A stretch of DNA of 37,067 bases, taken from the NCBI GenBank assembly GCA_903882965.1, contig CAIRZD010000046.1:1-37067 (forward strand). The letters are read 5' to 3'. The notes beneath the pieces are model-generated. The model was given only the letters and a program-made list of their open reading frames with translations, had not been told where the DNA came from and made no database searches. Positions 27,412 to 35,286 of this stretch are shown in pieces. The number at the start of each line of letters is the position of its first letter. Position 1 is the first letter of the stretch. A program made the position numbers and the translations under genes. The stretch comes from an uncultured Bacteroidota bacterium (GTDB taxonomy: Bacteria > Bacteroidota > Bacteroidia > Chitinophagales > Chitinophagaceae).

Positions 27412-29190
27412 TTATCTTGTGAAAGCTAAATTATATGTAGCTGTATTCCCGTTTTCATCTTCTGCCTTAAATACAAGTTTATGCTTTCCTTTGGGACAAT
27501 GCTCATCAAACTTATAAAAGAAGCTATCGCCATGCTGCTCAAAACATATCCATTTACCATCCAGGTAACCGCTGAAGTTTTTTACGGAAGTCTTATCATC
27601 CTTTACATCAAAAGCTATTTGTTTAGCCCTGCTTAAATTAGCACCACTCTTTTGCATGGAATAAATTACGGGTGCTGTAGTATCTACATCCAGCCAGTAA
27701 GTACCAAAGTTGCGCACTTTTGCTTTATACCAGCCGTTGTCTTCAAAGCTTGCTGCCCGCCCGTCTATATCTCTGTCGTCCGTATACATCATTACTATCT
27801 TACTCCGCAAATCAAAAGGTATTGGTTTATTCGGCTTTATCTGTAATTCGAAATAATGATGTACCGGTACAAAAGAATAATGAAGCCTATACTCATTGGA
27901 ATATCCTTGCGGGTAAGGTGTTTCATTAAACACAAAATCAACATCGTCATACAATTGTTTACTATCTAAAGAAAAAGCAACGTTGGCATTCTTAAAATTA
28001 TTTTCCTTGTTTACATAAAATTTTATAGGCTCAATATCCGGAGGATAATTATGTCGAGTACCTAATTCTTCAGAATCGCGTCTTATATAAAACAAAAGGG
28101 TGGTAATGTTATTTTTGTCGTCTGTAACTACTATTTTTATTTTGTGGATACTATTATCAGTCAAGCGAATACGCCCTTTGTCACTATTTAAAAATTGATA
28201 GATGCCATCTAAATGATTTCCCGGTAGTTTGAATAAACATTGCACCCATTTACGATTAAACTCCTTTGTTTTATAATCCGAATAAGCGTTAATGAATCTT
28301 GTCTCGTCATAACCAATATCATCTAACCTTATCTCGCATTGCAAGTTATCATCCATAAATAACTGTGCGGTCAGGAAAGCTAGAGTATTATCACTACCGT
28401 CCATAAAGTCATTTACATTCAATCCTACACCTAACATGGTTGCATCGGCAATTATTGTATCACTACTAACATAGGTAGCATTACTAGCACTACCCTCATT
28501 CTCGTTGATTGTGTCTAGAAAATATTTTGCGCCCTTTTTCCTAATAGATACAATAAATGGAGCATTTTCATAAATGCTACCACTTAAATCATATATAGCT
28601 AAATCAGAAGGCACAGGTGCAATATTATCTACGATTGCCAATCCAAACAATTCAGGGTTTAGCGGATGCTCCGTTTTTGTATTCCTGATCTCAAAATGCA
28701 GGTGTGGTGCAGTTGATGCTCCTGTATTTCCACTCCATGCTATTTGCTGCCCCTTCTTTACAGGGAATTGGTCGGGAGATAATTGTATATCTACATCCCA
28801 ACGTTTTTTTTCATACTGCTCCTTCTTAACATATTTCTGTAAGGCTGGTGTAAAATCACTCAGGTGTGCATACAATGTAGTATAACCATTAGGGTGTGTA
28901 ATATAAAGCCCATGCCCAAATCCGCCCTTCTCCATTTTTATACGCGAAATATACCCGTCGGCAGCGGCATGAACTGGTTGGCCTTCTTTTCCCAGAGTTT
29001 TAATATCTACCCCGCTATGAAAATGCCCTGGCCGGCACTCTCCAAAATTCCCTGCCAAAAATATAGGTATATCCAAAGGGTTCCGGAAATAGGTCTGAGG
29101 ATACGGCACACTATCTGTTACAGCCTTTTTTTGCGCTTTACAAAATACAGGTGCCAATAAAAAAACGGATACAAGAATTCGTATGCTCAT
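27412..29190 (-). CDS. Secreted M23 (LytM-type) peptidase-domain protein
   Basis: Signal peptide (~1-19, ending CKAQ) then an M23 metallopeptidase domain near residues 40-185. The zinc ligands appear intact: HSGVD (His58 and Asp62) and HLH (His163/His165), plus the catalytic-site histidine in LYAHL (His109). M23 enzymes cut peptide crosslinks in peptidoglycan; if active it would act in the periplasm on the wall. The remaining ~400 residues are beta-rich with no family I can name, including a closing Ig-like strand pattern (KLVFKAEDENGNTATY). Length 592 aa, a size I associate with Bacteroidetes M23 proteins. Upstream of bcp, probably the operon's first gene. Confidence 0.92.
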   Translation of the reverse strand: MSIRILVSVFLLAPVFCKAQKKAVTDSVPYPQTYFRNPLDIPIFLAGNFGECRPGHFHSGVDIKTLGKEGQPVHAAADGYISRIKMEKGGFGHGLYITHPNGYTTLYAHLSDFTPALQKYVKKEQYEKKRWDVDIQLSPDQFPVKKGQQIAWSGNTGASTAPHLHFEIRNTKTEHPLNPELFGLAIVDNIAPVPSDLAIYDLSGSIYENAPFIVSIRKKGAKYFLDTINENEGSASNATYVSSDTIIADATMLGVGLNVNDFMDGSDNTLAFLTAQLFMDDNLQCEIRLDDIGYDETRFINAYSDYKTKEFNRKWVQCLFKLPGNHLDGIYQFLNSDKGRIRLTDNSIHKIKIVVTDDKNNITTLLFYIRRDSEELGTRHNYPPDIEPIKFYVNKENNFKNANVAFSLDSKQLYDDVDFVFNETPYPQGYSNEYRLHYSFVPVHHYFELQIKPNKPIPFDLRSKIVMMYTDDRDIDGRAASFEDNGWYKAKVRNFGTYWLDVDTTAPVIYSMQKSGANLSRAKQIAFDVKDDKTSVKNFSGYLDGKWICFEQHGDSFFYKFDEHCPKGKHKLVFKAEDENGNTATYNLAFTR

Positions 29191-29197
29191 TAAAAAG

Positions 29198-29230
29198 CAA
29201 GTTAGTATTAAACATGGATTGTAGCAAAAA
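29198..29230 (-). promoter_or_regulatory. Candidate promoter for the M23 peptidase-bcp unit
   Basis: On the minus strand TTTTTG (29230-29225) is followed after 20 bases by TAACTTG (29204-29198), one base short of the Bacteroidetes pair TTTG / TAnnTTTG with the right spacing. The element ends 7 bases before the ATG, implying a very short leader. Confidence 0.35.
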
Positions 29231-29244
29231 GTTAATACTGCTTC

Positions 29245-29865
29245 CTATTTCTTTATGTATATAGTTGACATCACAAACCCGTTCATGAAAAATTTTTGCG
29301 TCATAATTTCATATCCATGCACTGCAAAACAAGCATCTGCATCCGGCAGTTGGGAAGCTTCAATTCCGCAACTAGCTCTGAAAAAAAAGTACATGATCTT
29401 CAATAATCCTTTTTGCCAAAACACATTCGTATTCTGAAAATCGCAATGCAGCCATTTGCCGCCAGGCTTCATATGGCTATCTATAGTCGAAAATATTTTC
29501 CGCAAACTGTTGTCAGTAAAATTGTCGAAAAGAAAAGGAGTTAGCACTACTTCAAAGGCACCATCCAGAATCACAGATTCTACTGGTGATGTTATAAAGG
29601 TTACTTTGTTTTTCCCTACTTGGCGTGTATTTGCAAGGGCTGTCATTTTTGCTGATGCATCAATATAAATGATACTGAGCCCTGATGGATGTATTTTAGT
29701 TATTTCTTCCAGCACCCACCCAGTGCCTCCGCCCACAATAAGGATATGCGCATCTGCAGGAATAAATCTTACGAGGTACCCTTGTGCGTTTGTCAGTGCC
29801 TTACCATAAACCAACCTAGCAAGGCGGTCATAAAAAAAAGCTATAGTGTCGTAATTACGTTTCAG
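29245..29865 (-). CDS. Class I SAM-dependent methyltransferase, unknown substrate
   Basis: Rossmann-type methyltransferase with the SAM loop ILIVGGGTGWVLEEI (~41-55 of the longer form), an acidic post-strand-2 residue (YIDASAKM) and a central VVLTPFLFDNF region. The substrate is not deducible. The first standard start codon is TTG at 29814, but coding sequence clearly extends upstream in frame (KRNYDTIAFFYDRLARL, a normal opening for this family). It reaches a CTG at 29865-29863 with no ATG, GTG or TTG before the in-frame TAG. I therefore start it at that CTG, giving 206 aa. Either CTG/ATT initiation or loss of the ATG is possible. Confidence 0.8.
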   Translation of the reverse strand: MKRNYDTIAFFYDRLARLVYGKALTNAQGYLVRFIPADAHILIVGGGTGWVLEEITKIHPSGLSIIYIDASAKMTALANTRQVGKNKVTFITSPVESVILDGAFEVVLTPFLFDNFTDNSLRKIFSTIDSHMKPGGKWLHCDFQNTNVFWQKGLLKIMYFFFRASCGIEASQLPDADACFAVHGYEIMTQKFFMNGFVMSTIYIKK

Positions 29866-29918
29866 ATGAATACAATTCTACCCTAAAAGTAGATAGTATT
29901 TCATAAGTAGCCACTGCT

Positions 29919-31202
29919 TTATTTATTAAAAACAGTGTACTTAACCTGGAATTGCATGTAATCGCGGTCAGTATATTTATCGGTGAGCGTAAAAATGTTA
30001 TTTACGCCTCTACGGTAAGAGACTGCGGCTTTAATCCTTTTTGTAAGGGCATATTCAGTTTTCCCCATCAGGCCTATATCAAAACCCGGGGCTACCTGTA
30101 TATTACCACGGTCAACATTATCTGTAATTGCCGGTCTTTTATCAACAAGCATTTGCTGAAAATCAGGGCCAACGGCTATCGACACACGACTAATAATTTT
30201 AAAACCTATGGCCGGGCTTACCTGTGCATAGTAAATGTTATAATTCTCATTATAATTTTTCACGTCAGGCTCCCATACTATATTATTACTGTTATTTGAA
30301 GTAGTATTTTGATCTCTCTCAGAATTGATGGTTGTGGTTCCCGAGCCAGTAGTTCTGGCGCCGGTAATTCCCGTACCGGTAGTTCTTGCACCGCTAGTCC
30401 TGGCACCAGAAATATTTGCACCGCCGCCATTACCAACGCTAACCGGATTATAAGTGGCATTGGGAATTGATTCAGAATTACTGCTACTTGTAAATGCTAC
30501 ATCGCTCTCTATATACACCTTATCGCTAAGCATCCTGCGTATGGCAGCACCTGCCGTATAACCGGTATTCTGGCCGCCAGAGTTATAGCCACCCAATAAA
30601 GTAATTGATACCGTAGGTATTTTCTTTACTGTTTCTTCTTCCTGTTTAAAAGTATTATAGCCTTCTTTTACAGCCACATCTATCTTTTTAGTCTGGGCTT
30701 TTACTTTATTATTCGTGCCCCCTGCAAGGAAACTGAATCCCTCATTTTGTTCATGCGCCGTTTGTAAAGAAACCTGGTTTAATCTCACATGAAACCATTC
30801 GCTTACATTTTTATCCTGTTTGTTTTTATCCTGTTTGTTATTTTCTTTACTGTTATTATTATTTGCAGAAGCATATGCTATCTCTTTGTGCGAAGAGATT
30901 TCGATTGTTGTTTGGCTGGCTGCTTTAGGAGCCAATTGCGAAGATTTTCTGATGTGAGTAAGTTCCGTTTTTGCATTTGTTGGCAAGGATATACCATGCT
31001 GTAACAAGGAGGTACTGCCCATAGCCAGAGCTACAGATGCAGCCATACCTGCCAGTGGTATCCACCACCACATTATTACCCTGCGTTTTTTCGCACTGCC
31101 TTCCAACTTCTCTGCGAGCGAGTCCCAGTTACCGGACTTGTAAGCAAAGTCGTTCTGATCAAATTTTTGCCTGATCAGTTCGTCAAATTCTTTTGGCTTC
31201 AT
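29919..31202 (-). CDS. Membrane-anchored partner of an ECF sigma factor, possible anti-sigma/outer-membrane barrel hybrid
   Basis: Encoded directly after, and overlapping by 20 bases, the sigma factor gene, the usual place for its regulator. The N-terminus (~1-41) is short, charged and helical (FDELIRQKFDQNDF...WDSLAEKLEG) and cytoplasmic. One membrane helix follows at ~43-63, then a long Asn/Lys-rich periplasmic linker. The C-terminal ~220 residues alternate like an outer-membrane beta-barrel and end in a barrel-like strand (FQVKYTVFNK). Residues ~265-292 are a Gly/Ala/Arg/Thr low-complexity repeat (GARTTG units). I recognise this architecture from Bacteroidetes but cannot assign a named family. 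Whether it inhibits the sigma factor is inference from position. Confidence 0.75.
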   Translation of the reverse strand: MKPKEFDELIRQKFDQNDFAYKSGNWDSLAEKLEGSAKKRRVIMWWWIPLAGMAASVALAMGSTSLLQHGISLPTNAKTELTHIRKSSQLAPKAASQTTIEISSHKEIAYASANNNNSKENNKQDKNKQDKNVSEWFHVRLNQVSLQTAHEQNEGFSFLAGGTNNKVKAQTKKIDVAVKEGYNTFKQEEETVKKIPTVSITLLGGYNSGGQNTGYTAGAAIRRMLSDKVYIESDVAFTSSSNSESIPNATYNPVSVGNGGGANISGARTSGARTTGTGITGARTTGSGTTTINSERDQNTTSNNSNNIVWEPDVKNYNENYNIYYAQVSPAIGFKIISRVSIAVGPDFQQMLVDKRPAITDNVDRGNIQVAPGFDIGLMGKTEYALTKRIKAAVSYRRGVNNIFTLTDKYTDRDYMQFQVKYTVFNK

Positions 31203-31764
31203 ACGTCACTTTTTGTTGTTCACTTTTTATTATTTTCTTCTGGAGTGTATTTCTCGCCTGGTGCACATGCCAGTGAGAAGTACCTTCGCTTATTTCCAAC
31301 TGTTCTGATATTTCTTTATGGTTGTAACCTTCAAAAACAAAAAGGTTAAATACGGTTCTTGTCATAGCGGGTAGTGCCTGTATCACTTTCACAAGTTCCT
31401 TAAATTCCATATGCTCTATCGCTTCATTGCTTACTGAAATATTACTTTCTTCGGCGGGTATGGATTTTACATGCATACTCATTTCTTCCTTAAGGGAGGT
31501 GCTCCTTAAATAATCGAGGCATGTATTAACCATTATCCGTTGCATCCAGCCAGGGAAAGAGCCGGCATTTTTAAAATTATCTATCTGCGTGAACACTTTG
31601 AGGAAACCATCATTAAGTAGCTGTTCCGCATCCTGCATATTCTTTGCATACCTTGCGCATACCTTCAGGAATATGCTATAGTATACCTTATACAGGTGTT
31701 CCTGTAATGCCCGGTCTTTTTTCCGGCACCCTGCTATGATTTCCTGTTCAGAATATGCGGGCAT
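31183..31764 (-). CDS. ECF-type RNA polymerase sigma factor
   Basis: A 193-residue sigma-70 family protein with only regions 2 and 4, as in extracytoplasmic-function sigma factors. Region 2 (~24-89) includes the DAEQLLNDGFLKVF helix and the NTCLDYLR end. Region 4 (~126-178) has the helix-turn-helix EGYNHKEISEQLEISEGTSHWHVHQARNTL. It resembles the Bacteroidetes SigA/RpoE-like group found next to membrane regulators. The start ATG at 31764 gives the normal short N-terminus. It overlaps its likely partner gene downstream. Confidence 0.93.
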   Translation of the reverse strand: MPAYSEQEIIAGCRKKDRALQEHLYKVYYSIFLKVCARYAKNMQDAEQLLNDGFLKVFTQIDNFKNAGSFPGWMQRIMVNTCLDYLRSTSLKEEMSMHVKSIPAEESNISVSNEAIEHMEFKELVKVIQALPAMTRTVFNLFVFEGYNHKEISEQLEISEGTSHWHVHQARNTLQKKIIKSEQQKVTYEAKRI

Positions 31765-32354
31765 AAGATTAAGTCAAAAGTCAAAGGTCAAAACCCTGAA
31801 GCGCCTGGCCTTATAAATAGTAATTTACTAAAAAATTGTCATATACTGTTTCATTTAACGTCATTGCACTGATTCCTGTAGTTTCTAATATAATAATAGT
31901 GTTTTCAGGGGCTGTACTATACAGGGTTTTGGCCATTACCGCCTTGTATATACCACATTCCATTTTAAGAACTCTCAATAGGTTGTTGCTATTTAAAAAT
32001 GCGCCTTTTACCATCCGCACTAACCACTCTTACTATTATAGACGAGTATTGGGGGATAAATCTTGGGTGCGGGTAAAAATAATTTTTCATTTAAAATTAG
32101 CATTTTTAATATAAGTGTCATTTTGAGTTGATCTGATGTTGAATATTTCGGCTGAGCTATGCTTTTCTGTATAGTTAAGGATGAATTTTGATCAACATTC
32201 ATTTTAGCGGGTCATTTTTTGTTGCATTTTTAGGCTATCTATTTATTGTAAATATTCATATTTAATGTTGTCGCAGAATGTCCCAAAATGTCGTGGTTTA
32301 TCTCAGTTTTATCTCGTTTTTATCACGCGTGATTTTTGTAATGTCTGAACCATG

Positions 32355-32376
32355 ACCTGCCTGCTGCCAGGCAGGT
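32355..32376. repeat. Perfect inverted repeat (REP-like hairpin)
   Basis: ACCTGCCTG at 32355-32363 pairs with its exact complement at 32368-32376 across a 4-base loop. There is no T run and no gene directly upstream, so it is unlikely to be a terminator. GC-rich CCTGCCTG palindromes are common dispersed elements in Bacteroidetes, from memory. Confidence 0.65.
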
Positions 32377-32555
32377 TTACCTTATTAAAAGATTTACCTG
32401 ATTTCGTCCAGTTGATTTCAAAGAGCTTTTTCTGTTGAAAATTTTTTCACGCAGAGCGCAAAGAAAAATCGCAAAGTACCGCAAAGCTTATATGGATGCA
32501 GTTGAAGTAAAGTTAGGATGGGGTTTTGAGATGTATTGAGAAGTGTATACACCTA

Positions 32556-32610
32556 TTTAGAGGCCTCACCCCGGCCCTCTCCGGGGGAGAGGGTGAGGTG
32601 GAATGAGCGC
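32556..32610. repeat. 55-bp hairpin repeat, copy 1 (downstream of the toxin-antitoxin pair)
   Basis: Matches 33359-33413 at 54 of 55 positions in the same orientation (single difference at 32603, A versus G). The core is an imperfect palindrome (CCTCACC and CCTCTCC arms pairing with GGAGAGG and GTGAGG), so it folds into a strong GC-rich hairpin unlike the surrounding A/T-rich DNA. Confidence 0.9.
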
Positions 32611-32686
32611 AGTGAGATCCCTCTTAGTGTTGGAAAATAATATCAATAATATAAGAACAAACGATAATGGAGAAAAAAGCGGCTAT

Positions 32687-32992
32687 TTATTTTGATCTTT
32701 TCCTTTTTAGTATTGCCTTTTGGTTGCGGCTACTGTGAAAAACAGCATAAACAAATACTTTATTGGCTACAATTTCAAAAGCAATAATATACGGAAAATG
32801 CCTTAATGTAACCCTGCGGTAGTTTTTAACAACACTACCATAATAACCTGGATGAACTTCCAACTGATTATAACATATAACCAATTCTTCTAAAAAACGT
32901 TCGCCCAAACCTTCCTGCCTGGCTTCATACCAGATATAAGCCTCCCCAACATCTGTTTCAACCTGTGAATTAAAGATGAGGTTGTAATTCAT
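32687..32992 (-). CDS. RelE/ParE-superfamily toxin
   Basis: A 101-residue small basic protein with the fold pattern of RelE/ParE toxins: helix pair DVGEAYIWYEARQEGLGERFLEEL, then strands with YRRVTLRHFPYIIAFEI and VFVYAVFHSSRN, where the late Arg and His residues resemble the family's active-site region. RelE-type members cut mRNA in ribosomes and ParE-type members poison gyrase; the sequence does not say which. The ATG overlaps the antitoxin stop (TGATG at 32990-32994), the standard coupled arrangement. Flanking 55-bp repeats suggest the pair is an accessory insertion. Confidence 0.88.
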   Translation of the reverse strand: MNYNLIFNSQVETDVGEAYIWYEARQEGLGERFLEELVICYNQLEVHPGYYGSVVKNYRRVTLRHFPYIIAFEIVANKVFVYAVFHSSRNQKAILKRKRSK

Positions 32993-33237
32993 CAGGCGAC
33001 TTTTTTCTTTTTCCTGATATTATTATGCATTGTCTGCCAATCGATGCCTTTATCCTTTCCACTTAACAAAGCGGCCCTGCGTTCTTCGATAATTTCCAGT
33101 TGTGTTTCGGTAAAAGCAGGAGCGGTATTACTTTCTTTAATTTCGTCTTCAAGCAGTGAATAAAGTGCAGTCACTTTTTTTTCATTTGCCTCTGCCAGAT
33201 AAGTGAGCAAGTGGTCTCTTTTCATTGCTGCTGTCAT
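32992..33237 (-). CDS. Putative antitoxin of the RelE/ParE-type pair
   Basis: An 81-residue charged, helical protein directly upstream of and overlapping the toxin gene. It has no clear DNA-binding motif that I can name. The C-terminal half (RRAALLSGKDKGIDWQTMHNNIRKKKK) has the pattern of small 'addiction module' antitoxins, where this segment wraps the toxin. The real start may be the Met at codon 5 (MKRDHLL). Function is inferred mainly from position and size. Confidence 0.75.
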   Translation of the reverse strand: MTAAMKRDHLLTYLAEANEKKVTALYSLLEDEIKESNTAPAFTETQLEIIEERRAALLSGKDKGIDWQTMHNNIRKKKKVA

Positions 33238-33358
33238 AATGCTGCCTTTTTACAAATTTAAGGAAATAAATTATAGATCAACCAGACATTTAAAACGGCA
33301 TTTCTTGAGTTCTTTGTACATGCCAATGACGTCTGTTTGGCTGTGAGGATGCAGATAT

Positions 33359-33413
33359 TTTAGAGGCCTCACCCCGGCCCTCTCCGGGGGAGAGGGTGAG
33401 GTGGAGTGAGCGC
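33359..33413. repeat. 55-bp hairpin repeat, copy 2 (upstream of the toxin-antitoxin pair)
   Basis: Direct copy of 32556-32610 with one mismatch. Together the two copies bracket the toxin-antitoxin genes about 800 bp apart. An open frame across this copy is an artefact of the GC-rich repeat. Confidence 0.9.
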
Positions 33414-33471
33414 TGAGAAGATTCCTCCCTGCCGGAGAGACAAAACAAAAGAAAGCAATAATTAAACGCAA

Positions 33472-33495
33472 ATAGCCGACCTAAAGGCCGGCTAT
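33472..33495 (-). terminator. Likely terminator downstream of rplT
   Basis: A 10-bp stem with one mismatch (33472-33481 with 33486-33495) and a TAAA loop lies 21 bases after the rplT stop on the minus strand. The following T content is modest, so it is a fair but not strong terminator. Confidence 0.6.
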
Positions 33496-33516
33496 CCTAT
33501 ATAAATATGATAATAA

Positions 33517-33831
33517 CTATTTTACTTCTGCAACCAGTTTCTTGAAGGATTCCGGCTCGTTCATAGCCAGGTCAGCAAGTACTTTGCGGTTAAGATCGAT
33601 GCCTTTAGCAGCGAGCTTGCCAATGAACTGTGAATAGCTCATGCCTTCTTCACGTACTGCAGCGTTGATACGCACGATCCATAAAGAACGGTAATCGCGT
33701 TTCTTCAACTTACGGCCAACATACATATAGCCCTGACCTTTCTCTAATACGTTTTTGGCAACGGTATATACGTTTTTACGTTTACCATAGAAGCCTTTTG
33801 CTTCTTTCAGTATTTTCTTCCTTCTCGCGCG
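33517..33831 (-). CDS. rplT: Ribosomal protein L20, 5'-truncated at the chimeric join
   Basis: Binds 23S rRNA early in 50S assembly. The visible 104 residues run from [20 protein letters not shown] to the end [10 protein letters not shown] and match L20 closely. The usual first ~10 residues (MPRSVNxVAS type) and the start codon are missing: upstream of the serine at 33832-33834 the frame runs into GC-rich DNA of the xylanase gene. The expected upstream neighbours rpmI and infC are also absent. As L20 is normally essential, the break is best read as an assembly join rather than a real deletion. Confidence 0.93.
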   Translation of the reverse strand, partial: RARRKKILKEAKGFYGKRKNVYTVAKNVLEKGQGYMYVGRKLKKRDYRSLWIVRINAAVREEGMSYSQFIGKLAAKGIDLNRKVLADLAMNEPESFKKLVAEVK

Positions 33832-33835
33832 TGAA
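33820..33835. other. Join between two unrelated genomes (probable assembly chimera)
   Basis: To the left lies Bacteroidetes DNA encoding rplT; to the right, without spacer, GC-rich DNA encoding the interior of a GH10 enzyme. Both genes run on the minus strand and both are cut here. The shared stretch around TCACGCGCGAGAAGG makes sense in both genes, so a short overlap could have joined two contigs. Confidence 0.85.
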
Positions 33836-34134
33836 ATCGGCTTGCAGCTGTTCGTCGGTGGTGTCGATGTCGTGTTCGGTGATGGAGATATCAAGCCCGA
33901 GCGCGGCGAAGCGGTCGAGGATCGCAAGCATCCGCTCGGGCGGCGTGGGCGTGCCGTCGAAGTGCGACTGCAGACCGAGACCGGTGATGGGCGCGCCGCG
34001 CTCTTTGAGAAAGCGGAGCGTCTGTTCGAAATGGTCCTGGTGATGCCCATCCGTGCCGCAGGCGGAGAGAATCGCGTAGTCATTCAGCGTGAGGCGCACG
34101 TTGGGGTCGTGCTGGCGCGCGAGCTTGAACCACG
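33832..34134 (-). pseudogene. GH10 endo-1,4-beta-xylanase, C-terminal piece in shifted frame
   Basis: Continuation of the xylanase gene after a 1-base deletion at 34133-34134. In this frame the catalytic barrel goes on as [18 protein letters not shown], then [10 protein letters not shown] and [10 protein letters not shown], where the Glu in ITEHD is the expected nucleophile. It stops making GH10 sense after QADFTRE because of the join to rplT, so the last barrel strands, including the usual late WGxxD motif, are missing. From its condition the fragment cannot encode an active enzyme in this assembly. Confidence 0.8.
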
Positions 34135-35286
34135 GGCCATTTCGTCTTTTCCCAGCAGGTCCATCACGTCGTGGTTGCTGTAAGGCTCGTTGATAACATC
34201 CCAGTCCGCGAGGCGGCCTTTCCAGGCGTCGACCTCGTCCGCGATGTGCGCGGTGATTCGCCGGCGGAGGGCTTCGGGGTTGTCCTTGAGCGTGATGACG
34301 TCACGCGGCATGTTGAGCCACGAGGGCCAGATGAGGTTGTGGCCGCGGATCTCAATGTTGCGCGTGCGCAGCCAGTCGGCGGCGCGAAGGGTGTTGGCGC
34401 GGTTGGCGGGGGTGTCCCAGACCGGCCATTTGAGGTCGTTTTCAAACACGACGCGCGTGAAGGTCTTTTCAACGACGGCACGGTAGCGGTCCCCGTCGGC
34501 ATCCTGCCGCAGCAGGTCCTTCGCTGTGACGGCGGAACCCCAGGCGAAGGCGTGGCGCCGCATGGACACGGTGATCCGGGCGCCGGGCACGGGGCGGCCC
34601 GCCGAGTCGGCAATAACGACCGTGAGGTCGCCCTTTCGCAGCTGCTCGATACGTGCGGCAGCGGCAGTGCGCCACGGCGCGTCGGGCGCCTGGCCCTCGT
34701 AGACGATCCGCGTGCGCGGGAGTTTCGCCATGTCGTACGTGGGGCCGAAAGAGTAGACTTCGAAATCGGCGATCTCGACAGTTTGAATCTGCGTGCCAAG
34801 GTGGAAACCGGCGCTGGCTTGGCCGGCCTCGTAGGCGCTGATGGATTTAAACGGCAGGAAATACTCGTTCCATTCACGGCCGAGGCCGAGATCGAAGCTG
34901 AGCGCCTTGTCGTAGGGCGGCCCGGCTTTCTCAAAGATCACGCCAACGCGGCCGCCGCCGGTTTCGTTCTTGGCGCTGAGCGTGCGGGCGTAGAAGCGCG
35001 CCCAGAGCACCTCGCCTTTCTGGACGTTGCGCGTGGTGCGGAACTGAAACTGGATGGCCCAGGGTGGGTCGGGGCGGGCGGCGACTTCGCAGCGCAGGGC
35101 CTCGGGAAAGGGCTGGCCCTCGACCGGCACGCGCATCAGCGTCCCGCAGGACGAGGCGGAGGGACTGCGCATTGTGGCAATCGCGTGCGGAGGAACGATC
35201 AGAACGCCGCCTTCCGGAGTCGGCGTGGCGGTGGCCAGAACGCCTGCGCATGTGAACCAAGCGAGCCAGGCGAAACGGAGCATCAT
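34084..35286 (-). CDS. GH10 endo-1,4-beta-xylanase, N-terminal piece (frameshifted)
   Basis: Secreted glycoside hydrolase that would cut xylan backbones. From the ATG at 35286 it starts MMLRFAWLAWFTCAGVLATA, a clear signal peptide. An AAGGA ribosome-binding site stands 5 bases upstream, so I reject the longer start at 35328. Residues ~25-190 form a jelly-roll, carbohydrate-binding-like domain. The GH10 barrel follows, with AFAWGSAV, FENDLKWP, RGHNLIWPSW and WDVINEPYS, whose Glu is the acid/base catalyst. The frame breaks at 34133-34134, leaving a false C-terminus. GC-rich codon use and the Shine-Dalgarno sequence differ sharply from the Bacteroidetes genes on the left. Confidence 0.88.
   Translation of the reverse strand: MMLRFAWLAWFTCAGVLATATPTPEGGVLIVPPHAIATMRSPSASSCGTLMRVPVEGQPFPEALRCEVAARPDPPWAIQFQFRTTRNVQKGEVLWARFYARTLSAKNETGGGRVGVIFEKAGPPYDKALSFDLGLGREWNEYFLPFKSISAYEAGQASAGFHLGTQIQTVEIADFEVYSFGPTYDMAKLPRTRIVYEGQAPDAPWRTAAAARIEQLRKGDLTVVIADSAGRPVPGARITVSMRRHAFAWGSAVTAKDLLRQDADGDRYRAVVEKTFTRVVFENDLKWPVWDTPANRANTLRAADWLRTRNIEIRGHNLIWPSWLNMPRDVITLKDNPEALRRRITAHIADEVDAWKGRLADWDVINEPYSNHDVMDLLGKDEMARGSSSRASTTPTCASR

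Larger units (their letters stand above)
31765..32686. other. Non-coding, repeat-rich gap of ~0.9 kb
   Basis: No gene is convincing here. An A/T-rich open frame at 31811-32020 (minus, 69 codons) has no recognisable domain. From ~32270 on the DNA consists of short motifs that I recognise as dispersed in Bacteroidetes intergenic regions: a 9-bp-stem hairpin (32355-32376), a GCAAAG-rich stretch (32450-32490) and a 55-bp hairpin repeat (32556-32610). Confidence 0.6.

Noticed and set aside
31811-32020. Possible 69-codon gene on the minus strand
   Set aside because: No domain, no clear start signal, and an overlapping frame on the other strand is equally open; A/T-rich DNA gives such frames by chance.
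33271-33471. Open frame upstream of the antitoxin
   Set aside because: It runs across the 55-bp hairpin repeat and has no protein-like features.
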